Assembly: GCF_030247195.1 (NCBI RefSeq)
Contig: NC_080671.1
Coordinates: forward strand, 428,482,539-428,546,538
DNA length: 64,000 nucleotides
Direction of reading: 5' to 3'
Source of the DNA: Topomyia yanbarensis
Taxonomy: Eukaryota; Arthropoda; Insecta; Diptera; Culicidae
Part shown: piece by piece, positions 11,418-23,690 of the stretch
How the letters are laid out: each line of letters opens with the position of its first letter
How positions within the stretch are numbered: position 1 is the first letter of the stretch
Translations under genes and position numbers: made by a program
Notes under the pieces: model-generated
Database searches by the model: none
The model's input: the letters and a program-made list of their open reading frames with translations, nothing else
Told to the model about the DNA's origin: nothing

Positions 11418-12135
11418 ACTCCTTCGTGCCTACCTTTTTTCTAGCGCTTATAGGGTTCCAAACCCGTTTTTCTTTAAAAGTGTTGGACTGAATAAAGACG
11501 AAAAACCTGTTTTGAACAACATCGGTGTTTCTCTAACAGTGCTAGAAGCTGCTAAATTTTTACATTCCGATGCTCAGTACACATCTCCAGCAAAATTTTC
11601 AATAGTTTAATTGGGCGGTAAAGGTAGTCGACGATAAAATGTATCAGTTTTCAAAAATATTTTGAGGCATCGAAGATATATCAAATTAAATTCAACCAAC
11701 AAACCGACAATTGTCCTACTAAATGACGTATCTGCAAATATCTCGTTCGCCTCATTGTTAACCGGGACAGCACCCCACACAGCATGATCTGGTACTTTTG
11801 CAATGCGCGAGTAGCATGCCTTCCCAAGTTTCACATGCAAACAATGGTAGATCTGATAAGGCAATCTATAGAGTCGTGCAAGTCGCATGGGTTTGGATGT
11901 GTTATTGTCCTAAAAGGAAATAAACTAAAAAATGTTTTTTTTTTTTCAATAGTTTCGGGCCTAAAAATTGAAAAAGGACTGAGATATTAACTCACGGTAC
12001 TATTCTGCATCAGGATATGCCTTAACCAGCACACCCCTAAAGATCCCTATTGCAATAACTTCAGTTCTACGAATGATTCCGATAGCCGTAAGCGCTCAAA
12101 TAAAAAGTAGTGGTCACAGTAATTAGCTTTATGAT
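11418..12135. repeat. Repeat family A copy 2 with a family B copy inside
   Basis: The outer parts match 7140-7556. The inner part, about 11684-12051, matches 16477-16838 over roughly 365 bp, including ATGACGTATCTGCAAATATC and TTGTTAACCGGGACAGC, and ends in the same TAAAGATCCCTATT terminus. The copy lacks the first ~130 bp of the family B element, including its left terminus. Confidence 0.6.
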
Positions 12136-12479
12136 GATGATGATTACAAACGTAATGCAATCAATTCATTAAATAAAAAAAGAAAAAAATAAACAGAATA
12201 AAATGATTAAAAGGAAAAAAATAATATTTAAAAAGTTGCTAGTCAATCCGGCTTTGTTAAACAAAGTTATTAAACTTTTAGCGAAGCGCTTTTTTTTTAC
12301 AATGGAGAAGACGTTTACGTACTAGCCCAGTACACGTGCTATTTGTAGATGCCAAGCTACCACACGGGGTGTACTGGAGGTGAGTCGGGCTCGAATGGTG
12401 ACGCTGCCATTAATACCGACTAAACTCCATTGGGCTCCGCCATCGTTCCCCCCAGGGACTACCTTTCGGTATTACTTCT

Positions 12480-12905
12480 GGGGGATGGCTGTACTTGATG
12501 TACTCATTCACTCTCGCTCACGCGTTCATACGTCCTGTATGAGGCTTACTTGGGTGCTCTCTCTGTCACACCTTGATTCACTCTCTAACACCACATGAGG
12601 CTGACTTTTGTGCTCACCTTTTTCATTCCTTGCTAGGCTTACTTTTGTGCTAGCCTCTTACATACCATGTGAGGCTGACTTGGATGCTCACCCTATCACC
12701 TGGTTCACTCTCGATCGTACCACCCTACTATACCCCTGTCGCTCCCCCTGGCATCCCATGTGGGACATTTTTCTTAGGCCCCACTTCTGACATACCATGC
12801 GAGGCTTACTTGGGTGCTCACCGTTTTCATACCTTGTGAGGCTGACTTTTGTGCTCACCCTTAACATACCGTGTGAGACTGACTTGGATGCTCACCCTTT
12901 CACTC
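12480..12905 (-). repeat. Tandem repeats in the LINE 3' UTR
   Basis: On the plus strand the motif CATACCATGTGAGGCTGACT plus a following TGGATGCTCACCCT recurs with variants, for example near 12590, 12660, 12785, 12830 and 12865. Spacing is irregular, about 35-70 bp. Some families of the R1 clade carry such 3' UTR repeats. Confidence 0.7.
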
Positions 12906-13144
12906 CTCTGCCACGCCACGAGGCATCGATAGCTAAGTCCCAACATACTACGCTACGACCCTCCCAACTTGGCATGAGGCAGTCCACATATACGCCTATT
13001 CACTCGCTATTCTGCCTTGCTTCGGGGTGGCTGGGTTTACCCCTTACGCGGTTGCCATTCGCTGCGCCAAACCTGCCTCGGCATGAACAGACCATTCACT
13101 CTCTTATTTTGCGCTTGGCCTTTTTCGCTCCAGCTAACCAATCA

Positions 13145-15460
13145 CTAGTTAGCCGTGCCCGTCGTCTGTTGCTCGGTTCGCCAGATTACCTGTAGCCTAC
13201 TGGCAATCTGGATGGTAGCAGCCGAGACTGCGTTCCACTTCTCCACCGATTGACACATCCGCTGAATAAGGGTATCAGGGGTTGTGTCCCAGCCACAGAC
13301 GTCAAGCATTGCTCTTCTTTCGACGTCGAACCGATGACATACGAACAGTATGTGTTCGGAAGTTTCGTCTACACCTGGGCAGTCCGGGCAGACTGGGACC
13401 TCCGCGTGCCCGAACCTGTGGAGGTACTGTCGGAAACAGCCATGGCCTGACAGGAATTGTGTCAGGTGGAAGTGAACTTCCCCATGGGGTCTTCCCACCC
13501 AGCTCGATATGCTAGGTATCAGCCGGTGGGTCCACCTACCTTTCGAGGAGTTGTCCCACTCACACTGCCATCTGGCGACCAAGGTCACCCTGATGCGCTC
13601 GCGAGCTCCTCTATTTCCACGTAGCTCAAAGCACTCCTCATCTTCCCGAATGACCAGCCCGACTGGCATCATGCTCGCTATCACGCAGGATGCATCGTGT
13701 GATACCGTGCGGTAGGCAGATATCACTCTGAGGCACATCACGCGGTAGGTGCTCTCCAGTTTCTGTAGGTAACTGGTTACCCTCAGTGCTCTTGACCATA
13801 ACGGGCCGCCGTACCTGAGGATAGATACGGCAACGCCTGCCAGTAACCTGCCTATGAGCTGTTGGACATCATCCTCGATAATGCCGCAACAGCAGTCGAC
13901 GCTCTCTTGCATGTATAGTCGACGTGGCTGCCGAAGGTCAGCTTGTCGTCTATAATGACTCCGAGAGACTTCAGACTCCGCTGTGAGGTGATCACGACTT
14001 CTCCCACATGGATAACTGCTTGTTGTGCCGACTTGCGGTTGTTGACGATAACTACCTCCGTCTTATGATGAGTGAGCTCCAGGCCTCTCGCGCTCATACA
14101 TTCCTCCACCGTTTTGATCTTCACCCCGGGAGGGAACTTCAGTCTCAGAACCCCGTCATACATTAGGTTCCATAGCACCGGGCCCAGGATCGAGCCCTGC
14201 GGGACTCCGGCGGTAATCAGAACCCCTTTTCTAACCAGCATCGGTCTCGTATAGACGCGGTTCTGGAAGTAGCTTTCCAGGATCCGGTACAGACCCACCG
14301 GTAGGCTAAGCCGGTGTAACGAGAGCGCGATGGCATCCCAGCTTGCGCTGTTGAGTGCGTTCTTCACGTCAAGTGTCACTAACGCACAGTATCGAATGCC
14401 TCGCCTTTTTCGTTGGATCGCTATCTCGGCAGTCTTTATCACTGAGTTGATAGCGGCCACTGTGGACTTACCCTTCCGAAAGCCAAACTGGTTGCTTGAC
14501 AGGCCGTCCGTACCTTCTGCATACGGGGTTAGCCTATTGAGGATGATCCTTTCAAGCAATTTGCCAGTCGTGTCGATCAGACAGATTGGTCTGTACGCCG
14601 ATGGGTCGCCTGGCGGCTTCCCGGGCTTCGGCAACAGCACCAATTTCTGCGTTTTCCATCTATCGGGGAAACGGCACTCGTCAAGGCATCTTTGCATAGC
14701 TAGCCTGAACATGTTCGGGTTCGCCATAATCGCTGCCTTGAGAGCGCTGTTTGGAACTCCATCCGGCCCTGGAGCTTTGTTCATTGCTAGGGATTTAGCC
14801 ATTGCGAGTAGTTCTTCATTCGTCACCGGAGCCACCATTTCGGCCGTGCCCGTACTGTCTCGTATTGCAGGTGGCCAGGGGCTTGTGGCTCGAGATAGGA
14901 AGAGTACTTCGATAATCGTCGCCAACCGGTCCGGAGACCGTTCTGGGGGTGAAGAGCCCCCTTTGGTCTTGGCCATCACGATTCTGTAGGCGTCACCCCA
15001 CGGATTCGCGTTGGCACTCTCACACAGGTTGTCGAAACACGCTCTCTTGCTGCTTTTAATGGCATTGTTAAGGGCCAATTTCGCAGCTCGAAGCACTTCA
15101 CGGCGGTTCTCTCTTGCATCCTCGGTGCGGGCTCTTTGCATCCTACGTCTAGCTCTGAGGCAGGCTGATGCTAGAGCTGCAATCTCAGCACTCCACCAGT
15201 ATATCGGGCATCTGCCGTTTCTTGGCAGAGTTTTTCTCAGCATAGTGGCGTCGCACGCGCGTGATAGAACGGCTACCAGCGCATCCCCGCTTAGACAGTC
15301 GGTGTTGGCCTCCAATCCCAGGGCCGCGGTGAAAGCTTCACTGTCGAAGTGATTGGACTTCCACCCGCGTACCTGACAGGGATCTCCCGCCCTCGGATGC
15401 TGCACACCATAGTTGATCCTAAAGCAGATTGCTAAATGATCGCTATGAGTGTAGCCTTCG
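13145..15460 (-). pseudogene. LINE ORF2, RT and C-terminal part (broken)
   Basis: The upstream frame runs from the hAT junction (about 15455) to a stop at 13852, and the rest continues in another frame from 13912 to 13145, so a frameshift lies between. RT fingers show NKAPGPDGVPNSALK and LPKPGKPPGDPSAYRPI. Motif A reads TLDVKNALNSASW and motif B AGVPQGSILGPVLWN. The palm block that should carry F/Y-A-D-D is absent: LKFPPGVKI runs straight into KTVEECMSARGLEL. The C-terminal frame holds a CxxC...H...C motif (CPDCPGVDETSEHILFVC). This would be the enzyme of target-primed reverse transcription; without the Asp pair it cannot polymerise. Confidence 0.9.
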
Positions 15461-15463
15461 TCT

Positions 15464-18405
15464 CAGTACCGTCTTTACGCATGGGCAAACTGGGCCAGGG
15501 CCAGGGGCCCCGGGCTTTTAGGGGCCCCCAACTTAGGGTGAATTAGAATCATTCTGAAGGCTTTGTTCCAAAAAAATAGTAGCATTCAACTGTTTGCAAC
15601 TCTATAGCGTGTGGGTAATAATGGATCAATTGCTCGTATTCGCATGTGCCATGTCAGTTTTAAGAGCATCAGACAATCAAACGAAGTTATGTTAGCGGCA
15701 GGAAACGAGGTACTGCATGACTAGGATGGTATTGGACCAATTCAAGCGTCAGCCCAACATTTCGATTCAAGTTTCAATTCATTTTTAACAAAAACAAGGA
15801 AATGTTTTCTACAACATATAGAAAGTTCGAAAGACACCAACCAGGAGCGGCAACCAACAAGATGGCAAAATTTTTAGAAAGCAGTACAGAAAGTGGAATA
15901 GAAAGTTGTCGAAATTCGGTACACAATCCTTGTTTGGCAAGCGATCCGCGCATGTGGCAAATTTTCATTTCTTCATTACATCAGGGATTGTACACTTAAT
16001 TTTTTCTGCCGCATCTCAGCTTTTTTCGCATCTTTTGCCGAAATCACAACAGCTGAGTACTCAGTAAACAATTTTTTGAGATCTCAGTAAACGTGACGTT
16101 TGATAGCTGATACTCGCAAAATATTTCACCGAAAATTAGCAAACAAATCTCACTTTGCTGAGATTTCAGTTTCTAAATTTGCTGACTACACAGCTGTTGG
16201 AAAATTACCGATGCGAATTCAGTGTGTGTGAATGGACAAATCTACATGAAAACCTCTAAAAATGAATCCTGGACTTCTTTAGGTCTCAATATACTTTCGC
16301 GGCCGGATTAGGCATTCTCCACTATGCCATCATAATCTGGTACCAATAGGGATCTTTAATTTGGAAAAATTGTGCCAGTTTTTAATATGTATTGGTAGCG
16401 GGTGTCCTTACGAGTACACTCATATCATTCTTATACCTTAATTATTCTTTTATGATTTTTAAATTTAAAAAAACCAAATTAAACTCAACCAGCAAACTGA
16501 CAGTTGTCCTACTAAATGACGTATCTGCAAATATCTCGTTCGCCTCATTGTTAACCGGGACAGCACCCACACAGCATGATCTGGTACTTTGTCAATCCGC
16601 TAGCAACCTGCCATCCCAAGTTTTATCTGCAAACTATGGTAGATCTGATAAGGCAACCTATAGGATCGTGCAAGTCGCATGGGTTTGTATGTGTTATTGT
16701 CCTAAAAGGAAACAAACTAAAAAATGTTTTTTTCAATAGTTTCGGGCCAAAAAATTGAAAAAGGGCTGAGATATTAACTAACGGTACTAATCTGCATCAG
16801 AATATGCCTTAACCCGCACACCCCTAAAGATCCCTATTATGTTATTTTTGTACGACAATCCGCCCTATCAAAAATATTTTAGGCCGTCAGAATCAGGAAT
16901 CAGAATATACTGGCTCAAATGGAACGTATTCCGTAGGTAGTCGAGGATTTGTGCAGCATGCATTCGATGTGTTTCCTATTTCGACTGGTATTGAAATGAT
17001 GTTTTTAAATTCAATTTTTTATTCATTTATGCTTGAGTTTACATTTTATATAATATTGCAGTCTATGTGATATAGCATATGATTGTCGTCTTTGATGAGC
17101 TTCGTTGGTAGATGGTTGCATCTCTGATTATGAATGATCTCCTAAAAGTTGTGGTAATGAATTATTGAAATGAATTGTGTTGCTCATATCAATTGGTTCG
17201 CGTAATTTCGATGTTTTGCTATGTTTATTTGTTTAAGTAACAATGAAGGTATTGAATATTTGTACTTTCGAAAGGTGAAAGAGCTAATTATTGTTATTAT
17301 TTTTTTCCTTTGGTCTCTTTCTGTACTGAGTGCCTATCACCGATACCAAAGACTTGCCACTTAACTACTAGCGCCGTCTTTGAGATACTAATTCGTTAAA
17401 TATGAAAATACTAATATTGCTTATAATGTACTTGTTTGCTATCTTCGCCTCAGAACCGTTTACTACAAAAGAAAGCACAGATCTTCTGTCAGAATATGTA
17501 ACAAAAATCTACTTCACCATCAATTTTTGCAGGAAGAGACACTATTTCAAAGAATCGCTCTATTTCTGCTGTGCTCTAATCGCACAATTTGATTTGACAT
17601 AAAATCGATTGGTTTCAATGGCTGCAATATTCAATATTGTCATCTGTAAATGTAGTTGAATCATGATTGAAAAAATGTGGCTTTTTTATAAAGCTGGCAA
17701 TTGACTTTATCCAGCTGCATCATATCAGGAACAGTAAGAAATTGAGAACAACATTGTACGAATCAATGTAACTTTTGTAAATCACGTAGTCGTCATCTAT
17801 TAACAAATAGGTTTTTATTTATTGGCTAAATATTGCTAAACATTTTTCCTAGATTGTCATAGTGTAAGGACAATTATTGAATGAATCGTCGACATTGTAG
17901 TGTTGACGTTTAACCCGCCTTACTCCATCATCCCTCATTATTGACGGAGGCACTCTTCAGTTTTAAACATCGTCTTAGACTTAGGTCAATGAAGGTCAGA
18001 TTATATCATATGGGGAACAAATAACGCAACTCTATACGCAGCTCACCTGAGTTCGCACTCCCACAACCGCATATAGTGTGTTAGGACATTTGTCAATTTC
18101 GGTCAGATTGGTCAGTAATGCTAATATCTTTTTAAGATCTATCAAAATTATCTTCCGTTTTTCGACCGTACCTGGAAAATTACAATGATGGAAACATTAA
18201 ATTTTTTCTCCATATATTTTGATTTCTATAGTATTTTTAATACTTTCACATAGTTAAATATATCTCAAAGTGGTGTTGATGGTTCCCTGATGCTGGGGAT
18301 CATTTTTAGATCATACTACTCTACAGCAATTTATACCTGTTGAATTATAGGGGCCCCTCAGTTCAGTTGTGCCCAGGGGCCCCGAGTGGTCTTAAGACGG
18401 CTCTG
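15464..18405. mobile_element. hAT-type DNA transposon with perfect 8-bp TSD
   Basis: The element is flanked by CTTCGTCT at 15456-15463 and again at 18406-18413. Its ends read CAGTACCGTCTTTA on the left and, inverted, CAGAGCCGTCTTAA on the right. CAG termini and 8-bp duplications are the hAT signature. Subterminal GGGGCCCC-rich blocks lie at both ends. I cannot recognise a transposase in the 2.9 kb interior; frames are short, so it appears non-autonomous or decayed. It carries a nested family B element. Confidence 0.88.
16345..16838. mobile_element. MITE family B, 14-bp perfect TIRs
   Basis: The ends are AATAGGGATCTTTA and its exact reverse complement TAAAGATCCCTATT, 494 bp apart. The right three quarters recur at about 11684-12051. 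No target duplication is obvious (flanks GGTACC and ATGTTA). Superfamily is not clear. Confidence 0.7.
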
Positions 18406-18970
18406 CTTCGTCTACCCTCCATTCCATGCCTGGAAACAGACTCGGGCTGGCAAATGTTACGTCAATCCATGCCTCCACCCCGTTTCTACGGAATGTGCTA
18501 GCGGAGCCATTGTTAGCTAGCACAGTATCGAGTTTCGCAAGCGCCTCCATTAGCGTTTGGCCCCTGCTATTTGTACATCGGCTGTCCCACTCCACTGCCC
18601 AAGCGTTAAAGTCTCCCGCTATGACTACCGATTTCCGGCCCACTAGGTCTGACGAGAGCCTGTCGATCATCTGGTTGAACTGTTCTATGGGTCACCTTGG
18701 TGGAGCGTAGCAGCTACAATAGAACACACCATTGATCTTGGCAATCGCAACACCCTCGGCGGAGGAGTGTATTACCTCTTGAACCGGGAACCGTCCCGTT
18801 GTACAGATTGCCACCATCCCAGGCCCGTCCGACATCCAATTGCCGTTGCCGGCAGGGATGTTGTACGGGTCTGATAGGAGGGCGACATCTGTCCTCGACT
18901 CCGAGACCGACTGCCACAACGGCTGTTGGGCTGCTGCACGATGGTTAAGATTTAGCTGTGTAACGTTCAC
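18392..18970 (-). pseudogene. LINE ORF2 endonuclease domain (broken)
   Basis: ORF2 starts at 18970 with a GTG that overlaps the ORF1 TGA (18969-18967). The first segment (LNLNHRAAAQQPLWQ ... CSCYAPPR) ends at an in-frame TGA near 18692. The same frame resumes with PIEQFNQMIDRL, VVIAGDFNAWAVEW and the core IDVTFASPSL, an R1-clade AP-endonuclease pattern. It is cut at the residues V-D-E by the hAT target duplication at 18406-18413 and continues beyond the hAT at 15455 (EGYTHSDHLAICFR). The W-to-stop change and the insertion each inactivate it. Confidence 0.88.
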
Positions 18971-20254
18971 GGCTTCTTCTTATTAGCCTCACCGAAGGGA
19001 CACGAAGGTCCGCCCATAGCATGATTATGGGCTTGCTTCTTAGAGGTGCAGATAAGGCATTTATGTGCCTTAGTGCAGCCCCGCTCCTTATGCACCTCCT
19101 CGCCGCAGCGACGACATAGTTTGCTCCTGTCTGTACGCTTACAATCGTACGATTTATGGCCGGACTCAAGGCACCGATAGCACCTATCCACTGAAGGCGG
19201 CTGGGGTATGCTAATTGGGCATACTGACCAGTCGATCTTCAGTTTACCTTTCACGGTAACCTTTTTGGCATCTGCTTTCAGTAGCCTGAGGTAGGCTACT
19301 TGGGTGCCGGAGGGTCCCCCTTTAAAGCGCACAGAGGCGACATCGTCTGCGGTCGTGAACTCGTCCTTGTTTACACTTACACGTCGTTGTTTACACTGGA
19401 GAGTCATTTCCGCCCCTAACGACCTCACTTGGGCGCCTGCACCTAGGACCTCTTGGGCCAAGGCCTTATACACTGCACTGGATTGTGCGCCTCGCTTCAG
19501 CACCAAAAGCATTTCGCCTGTGTTGGTGCGTCTCACGCTGCGCACGTCTTGCCCGAGAGGCTTTCGGCCGCCCTCATCGACTTTAGGACGTCGGCATATT
19601 TGTCCTTGTCGGTTTTTAACCACAAGGCCTTGGCCTTCTTCGCGGGCCGCGGTGCATCCGGTGTCAGTGTCGGCTTCTTCTTGGTGACCAGCGTCCAGGG
19701 GTTTACGCCCCCTGCCCCGGTTGCACCGAGTTGCTGGTACCTTCTCTCTGCCCGGCGGGGTCATTCTCACCCCGGTTTACCTCGACCAAACGGCGTTTGG
19801 CCTTGATGGTTACACGCCGTGTGGTGTTGGTTTTTGCACCCTCGCCTGGTGACTTTCTAGGGCGCTTCGCGTTCGACGCCGTCTTGCGATTGCTCTTGCC
19901 TTTTCCCTTCGAGGGGAACTCGGCCGCTGCTTCGAGCGACTTGGCTGCTCCATAGAAGGTGAAGGCCACTGTCTGAGTATCTGTATCGACCTTCTCTCTT
20001 CCCTCCCTCTTGGAGGCCACTGTCTGGGTTTCTCTGTCGGACTTCTCCCGACATTCCACCCTCTTGGCGTAAGTCTGCTGTTCCTGTCTTGCGACACGAA
20101 CAGCTTTCCGGAGCACCAGGAGGCTCTGCTTCAACTCCTTGCTTATGTTTTGCTTTGCGCTAGTGAACTCGATTATTGAATCGAGCTGCTCCACCACTTT
20201 GCGCATCGCAGATAGTGACCCGTCCAGTGCGTTGGTAGGGCTATTTTCTACCAC
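18967..20254 (-). pseudogene. LINE ORF1, gag-like with CCHC zinc knuckles (frameshifted)
   Basis: Two overlapping frames make up ORF1: 20254-19703 (basic, helical N-terminal part) and 19770-18967. The second ends with zinc-knuckle motifs CYRCLESGHKSYDC, CRRCGEEVHKERGC and CLICTSKKQAH. At least one frame change lies around 19700-19770, and the passage between about 19690 and 19550 reads more naturally in another frame, so a second is likely. ORF1 would bind LINE RNA. Its stop overlaps the ORF2 start, as expected for coupled translation. Confidence 0.8.
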
Positions 20255-20799
20255 TGCTGGGGGTCACTGGTGCTATCAGATGCAGCACTCGTCGCTCCAC
20301 TATACTCCCCACGGGGGGGGGAGACCTCGCCAAACCACCTCTAGCAAAGGGGTTTGGCACATCCGTTTGTTTATTTGTTTTGTTTTTGTTTATCTCCATG
20401 TTTGTACCCACGAGCAGCTGGACCTGGAACCAAGCGAAGTGCATAAGCACGCCTCCCCAAGAAGTAGTCATTTCATCAGGCAAATATCGGACTCCTAGAT
20501 GAAGTTTAGAGGAGTAGGGTTCAGAGCTATCTTATCTGTTCAGAGTTTCTCACTCTGGCACACGATGGACGAAAACGGTAATATGGCCTACTACTGAACG
20601 TATGCTGAATCGGCGTAAGAGCTTTACCACAAAGTAAAAAAAATACACACACTTAACCATAACTTCGGAAGCAGATCCGACGAAGTGAGTCTGTGCCGCT
20701 TCTACTAAGATTCTAAGATTCCAGTAATCTGAGATCTTAGCAATAAAAGCACTCTAGCCCAACCGGCACACCAGGATCGACGCCAGTAACATCCTGATT

Positions 20800-23380
20800 G
20801 TGGCGTATTGGCCATAGCGAACGTCAACGGACAGGACTCGGATGACAATTTGGACAGCGATGACCCAGAGCTGAAGGAGTTGGGAGAGAACACTGTTAAA
20901 ATGAGGCGCACACAGAAAGGCGAGATCTTCGAGCCGAAGTTGCTAAATTCTTGGGCAGCGATGCGATCGTGAGAGCCCTGTCGCAGGAAGCCGTAATCGA
21001 GTGCAAGGGTCTCGATGAGATAACGACCGTAGAAGAACTGGAGGGTGCACTGATCGAGCAGTGCTAACTGGATATACCGGCGACCATCCGGATTTGGAAA
21101 TCGTATGGAGGCATTCAAACGGCGGCAATTCGACTACCAGAGGTCGTTGCCAACAAACTGGCGGAGACCGGCAAGTTTAAAGTCGGATGGTCGCACCGCG
21201 AGTTACCAAACAGATGGAGCAATGCTTTAGGTACTTGGACTTCGGACATCAGGCGAGAAACTCGGCTCGGCCAGGTCTGCACTATGTAGAAAATGCTAAG
21301 AAAAGGGGCACGTTGCTGAGACTGCACGAAGCAAGCAAGTTGCTTGATCTGCAAACCGGTGGACGGAAATGACCGCACGACGGGCAGCTTCAAATGCCCT
21401 GCGCGCATAAAGGCGAAGGCAGGCCAATATTGATGGAGATAATCCAGCTTAATCTCAATCATTACGACATTGCATAGCAACTGTTGTAGCAGTCGACAAC
21501 AGAAACGAACGTTGTAATTGTAGCAGAGCCGTTTTGTGTTCCTCTCGATAACAGTAACTGGGTGGTGGATAGTGCAGGGATGGCGGCAATCCAAGCAATA
21601 GGCGGCTTCCCTGTCCAAGAGGTAGTGGATAACACATACGAAGTAATCGCCAGGATCAACGGCGTATTCGTATGTAGCTGTTATGCTCCCCCACTCCAGA
21701 GCAGTACGATCGGATGCTGGATGCACTAACCGACTCATTAGTCGGACGAACGCCGGTTGTTATAGGAAGAGATTTTAACGCTTGGGCTGTGGAGTGGGGT
21801 ACCAGGCTGACCAACGTAAGAGGTTACAGCATGTTGGAAACCTTGGCGAAGCTGGATGTGAGACTGTGCAACGAAGGTTACGCTAGCACATTCCGTAAAG
21901 TCAGTCCTTCGTTGATGGATAACATGAATTAGCAAGTTAGTGAACAGTACACACATAGTGACAACCAGGCGATCCACTACACCATTAGTTGGCGGAATTG
22001 TACGGTAACGCGGAGAATGAGGACTAGCGAGCGAAGGTGGAAAATAAAGGACTTCGACAAGCATCCTGTTTTGGAAGCACTTCCTGCTGACAGCCTGACT
22101 CCAATTTCGACTGCCGATTACCTATCTGAAACAGTAGCGAAGGCATGTGATGTAACAATGCCGAGGAAAATGGAGTCGAGGAACTACCGGCATCCGGCGT
22201 ACTGGTAGAACGAACAGCTCAGCATCTTCCGGGCTGCCTGCCCAAAGGCCAAAAGACGCGTGCAGAGAGCAAGATCTGATGCAGTCAGAGAAGACTGTAA
22301 GGTAACAATCTGGGTGGCTAGGGCCTCTTTTGAACGCGAGATAGTGCAAAGCAAGGCCACCAGCTACAAGGAGCTGTGCAGAGAAATACACTTGCCCCCC
22401 TGGGGCAATGCTTACCGTGTCGTGTAGGTCGGAGTCAAGGATCTATCGACGCCAGTCGAAGTGTGCGCTGACAAATGAAGATTATCGTGGAGGGTCTTTT
22501 CCCGAAGCACGACCCAACCGCAAACCGTTGATGCAGACGATGGAAATGCTGGTGACAATCGAGCTTCCAACGACAAGCTGAAAAGGCTGAAAACGAAGAA
22601 AGCTCCCGGACCGGATGGTATCCCCAACGTGGCACTGAAGACCGCGATCCTGGCGTTTCTGGACATGTTCAAAAATGCACGTAATGCAAGGAGACTGGTC
22701 TAAGCGGACTCCTTGGAAGAGTGGCAGCGGGAGTGGGACGACGCGGAGAAAGTAAGGTGACTCATCGTCGGCTTGGGTGCATCGGAAGCATGGGAAGGTG
22801 AATTTCCATTTGACGCAGTTTTTTTTCGGGCACGGATGCTTCGGGAAGTATCTGCATCGGTTTGGAGACGCTTCGTCACCCCTTTGCACGAAGTGTGTGA
22901 ACGTGCAAGAGACACCGGAACACGTGGTATTCGAATGCTCTAGATTCGAAGAAGTTCGAAGGGGTATGTCTGGTGTGACAGTTGACAATACCGTCGAAGA
23001 GATGTGCCATGCAAGCACCAGTTGAGCAGTACCCGACGTAGTAGCGGGTTCGGGTCGTCGGGGCGCTAGTAATAAGGATTCACCGGAATCGCCGGACCGA
23101 CCTCGACACGCTACCGGTAGGATAAATCCACCGCCGGAGATTATACCGAGTAGACCGCGTCGAACAGCTAGCAGTGGGTCGTTGGGTCGCCAGAGAACCG
23201 GAAGCTACTCCCCACCCGGGATCGCTGGATGGACCTCAGCACCTACTAGCTGGCCCGTTGAATAGGCTAGGTCCACCGCCGCGGACGAAGCGGGGAGCTA
23301 AATAGCTCCCGGAAACGAACGTCGGTATCGGAAGACATCTACCGCCGTGGAATCCAACAAAAACACACACATGCATACAT
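20800..23380 (+). pseudogene. Second R1-clade LINE, heavily decayed
   Basis: Fragments appear in LINE order but in shifting frames. The ORF1 remnant (20830-21280) includes GENTVKMRRTQKG and a CFRYLDFGHQ knuckle. The endonuclease remnant (21440-21930) includes NGVFVCSCYAPP and DFNAWAVEWGTRLTNVRGY. The start of RT (22580-22690) has KKAPGPDGIPNVALKTAI. The text then jumps to the C-terminal zinc region (22777-23020, VNFHLTQFFFGHGCFGKYLH), so most of RT is deleted. A GC-rich 3' UTR ends near 23380. It is related to, but clearly a different subfamily from, the minus-strand LINE. Confidence 0.85.
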
Positions 23381-23538
23381 AGAGAGATATTAATAAAAGT
23401 TATAAGTATACGCTAAGCGTCGCTTACATGCATTTCTCGTCTACAAAATGAAAGTCTTTCCTATTAATATCAATTTAAAACGTTTTTATCAATCGAGTAT
23501 AAAACGAAACGTGGCCAAAAATTGACACACAAACAGAA

Positions 23539-23690
23539 ACTTTGCCAGAGATGACAGTGCCACACCAGTTATAATAAAAGACAAGAACGAGAATCTTTTG
23601 ACAGATCGAGCAGGAGTGTATAATTTACTCCCGTCGGAACTCTCTCCTTGCGGTAGTATTGAAGCAGGCATACTCGGTTACATATTGAAG
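23539..23690 (+). other. Possible orphan exon with good donor
   Basis: A frame of about 50 codons (core ARDDSATPVIIKDKNENLL, then LTDRAGVYNLL) runs into a strong splice donor AAG|GTATGT at 23691. A possible acceptor, AAACAG, precedes it. I do not recognise the protein. It might be an exon or a remnant of a LINE linker region, which has a similar K-D-x-x-x-x-L-L-T-D pattern. Confidence 0.25.

Larger units (their letters stand above)
12290..20480 (-). mobile_element. R1-clade non-LTR retrotransposon (defective), interrupted by hAT
   Basis: This is a minus-strand LINE with, in transcription order: a 5' leader (about 20480-20255), gag-like ORF1 with CCHC knuckles, and ORF2 with an apurinic-type endonuclease, RT and a C-terminal Cys/His motif. 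A 3' UTR of short tandem repeats ends near a T8 run (12292-12299), the complement of an A tail. ORF1 stop and ORF2 start overlap. The element is dead: ORF1 frameshifts, an in-frame stop in the endonuclease, a 2.9 kb hAT insertion, loss of the RT catalytic block, and a frameshift after RT. The outer limits are approximate. Confidence 0.85.

Noticed and set aside
13145..15352. Long plus-strand frames such as 14330-14989
   Set aside because: They are shadows of the minus-strand LINE ORF2.
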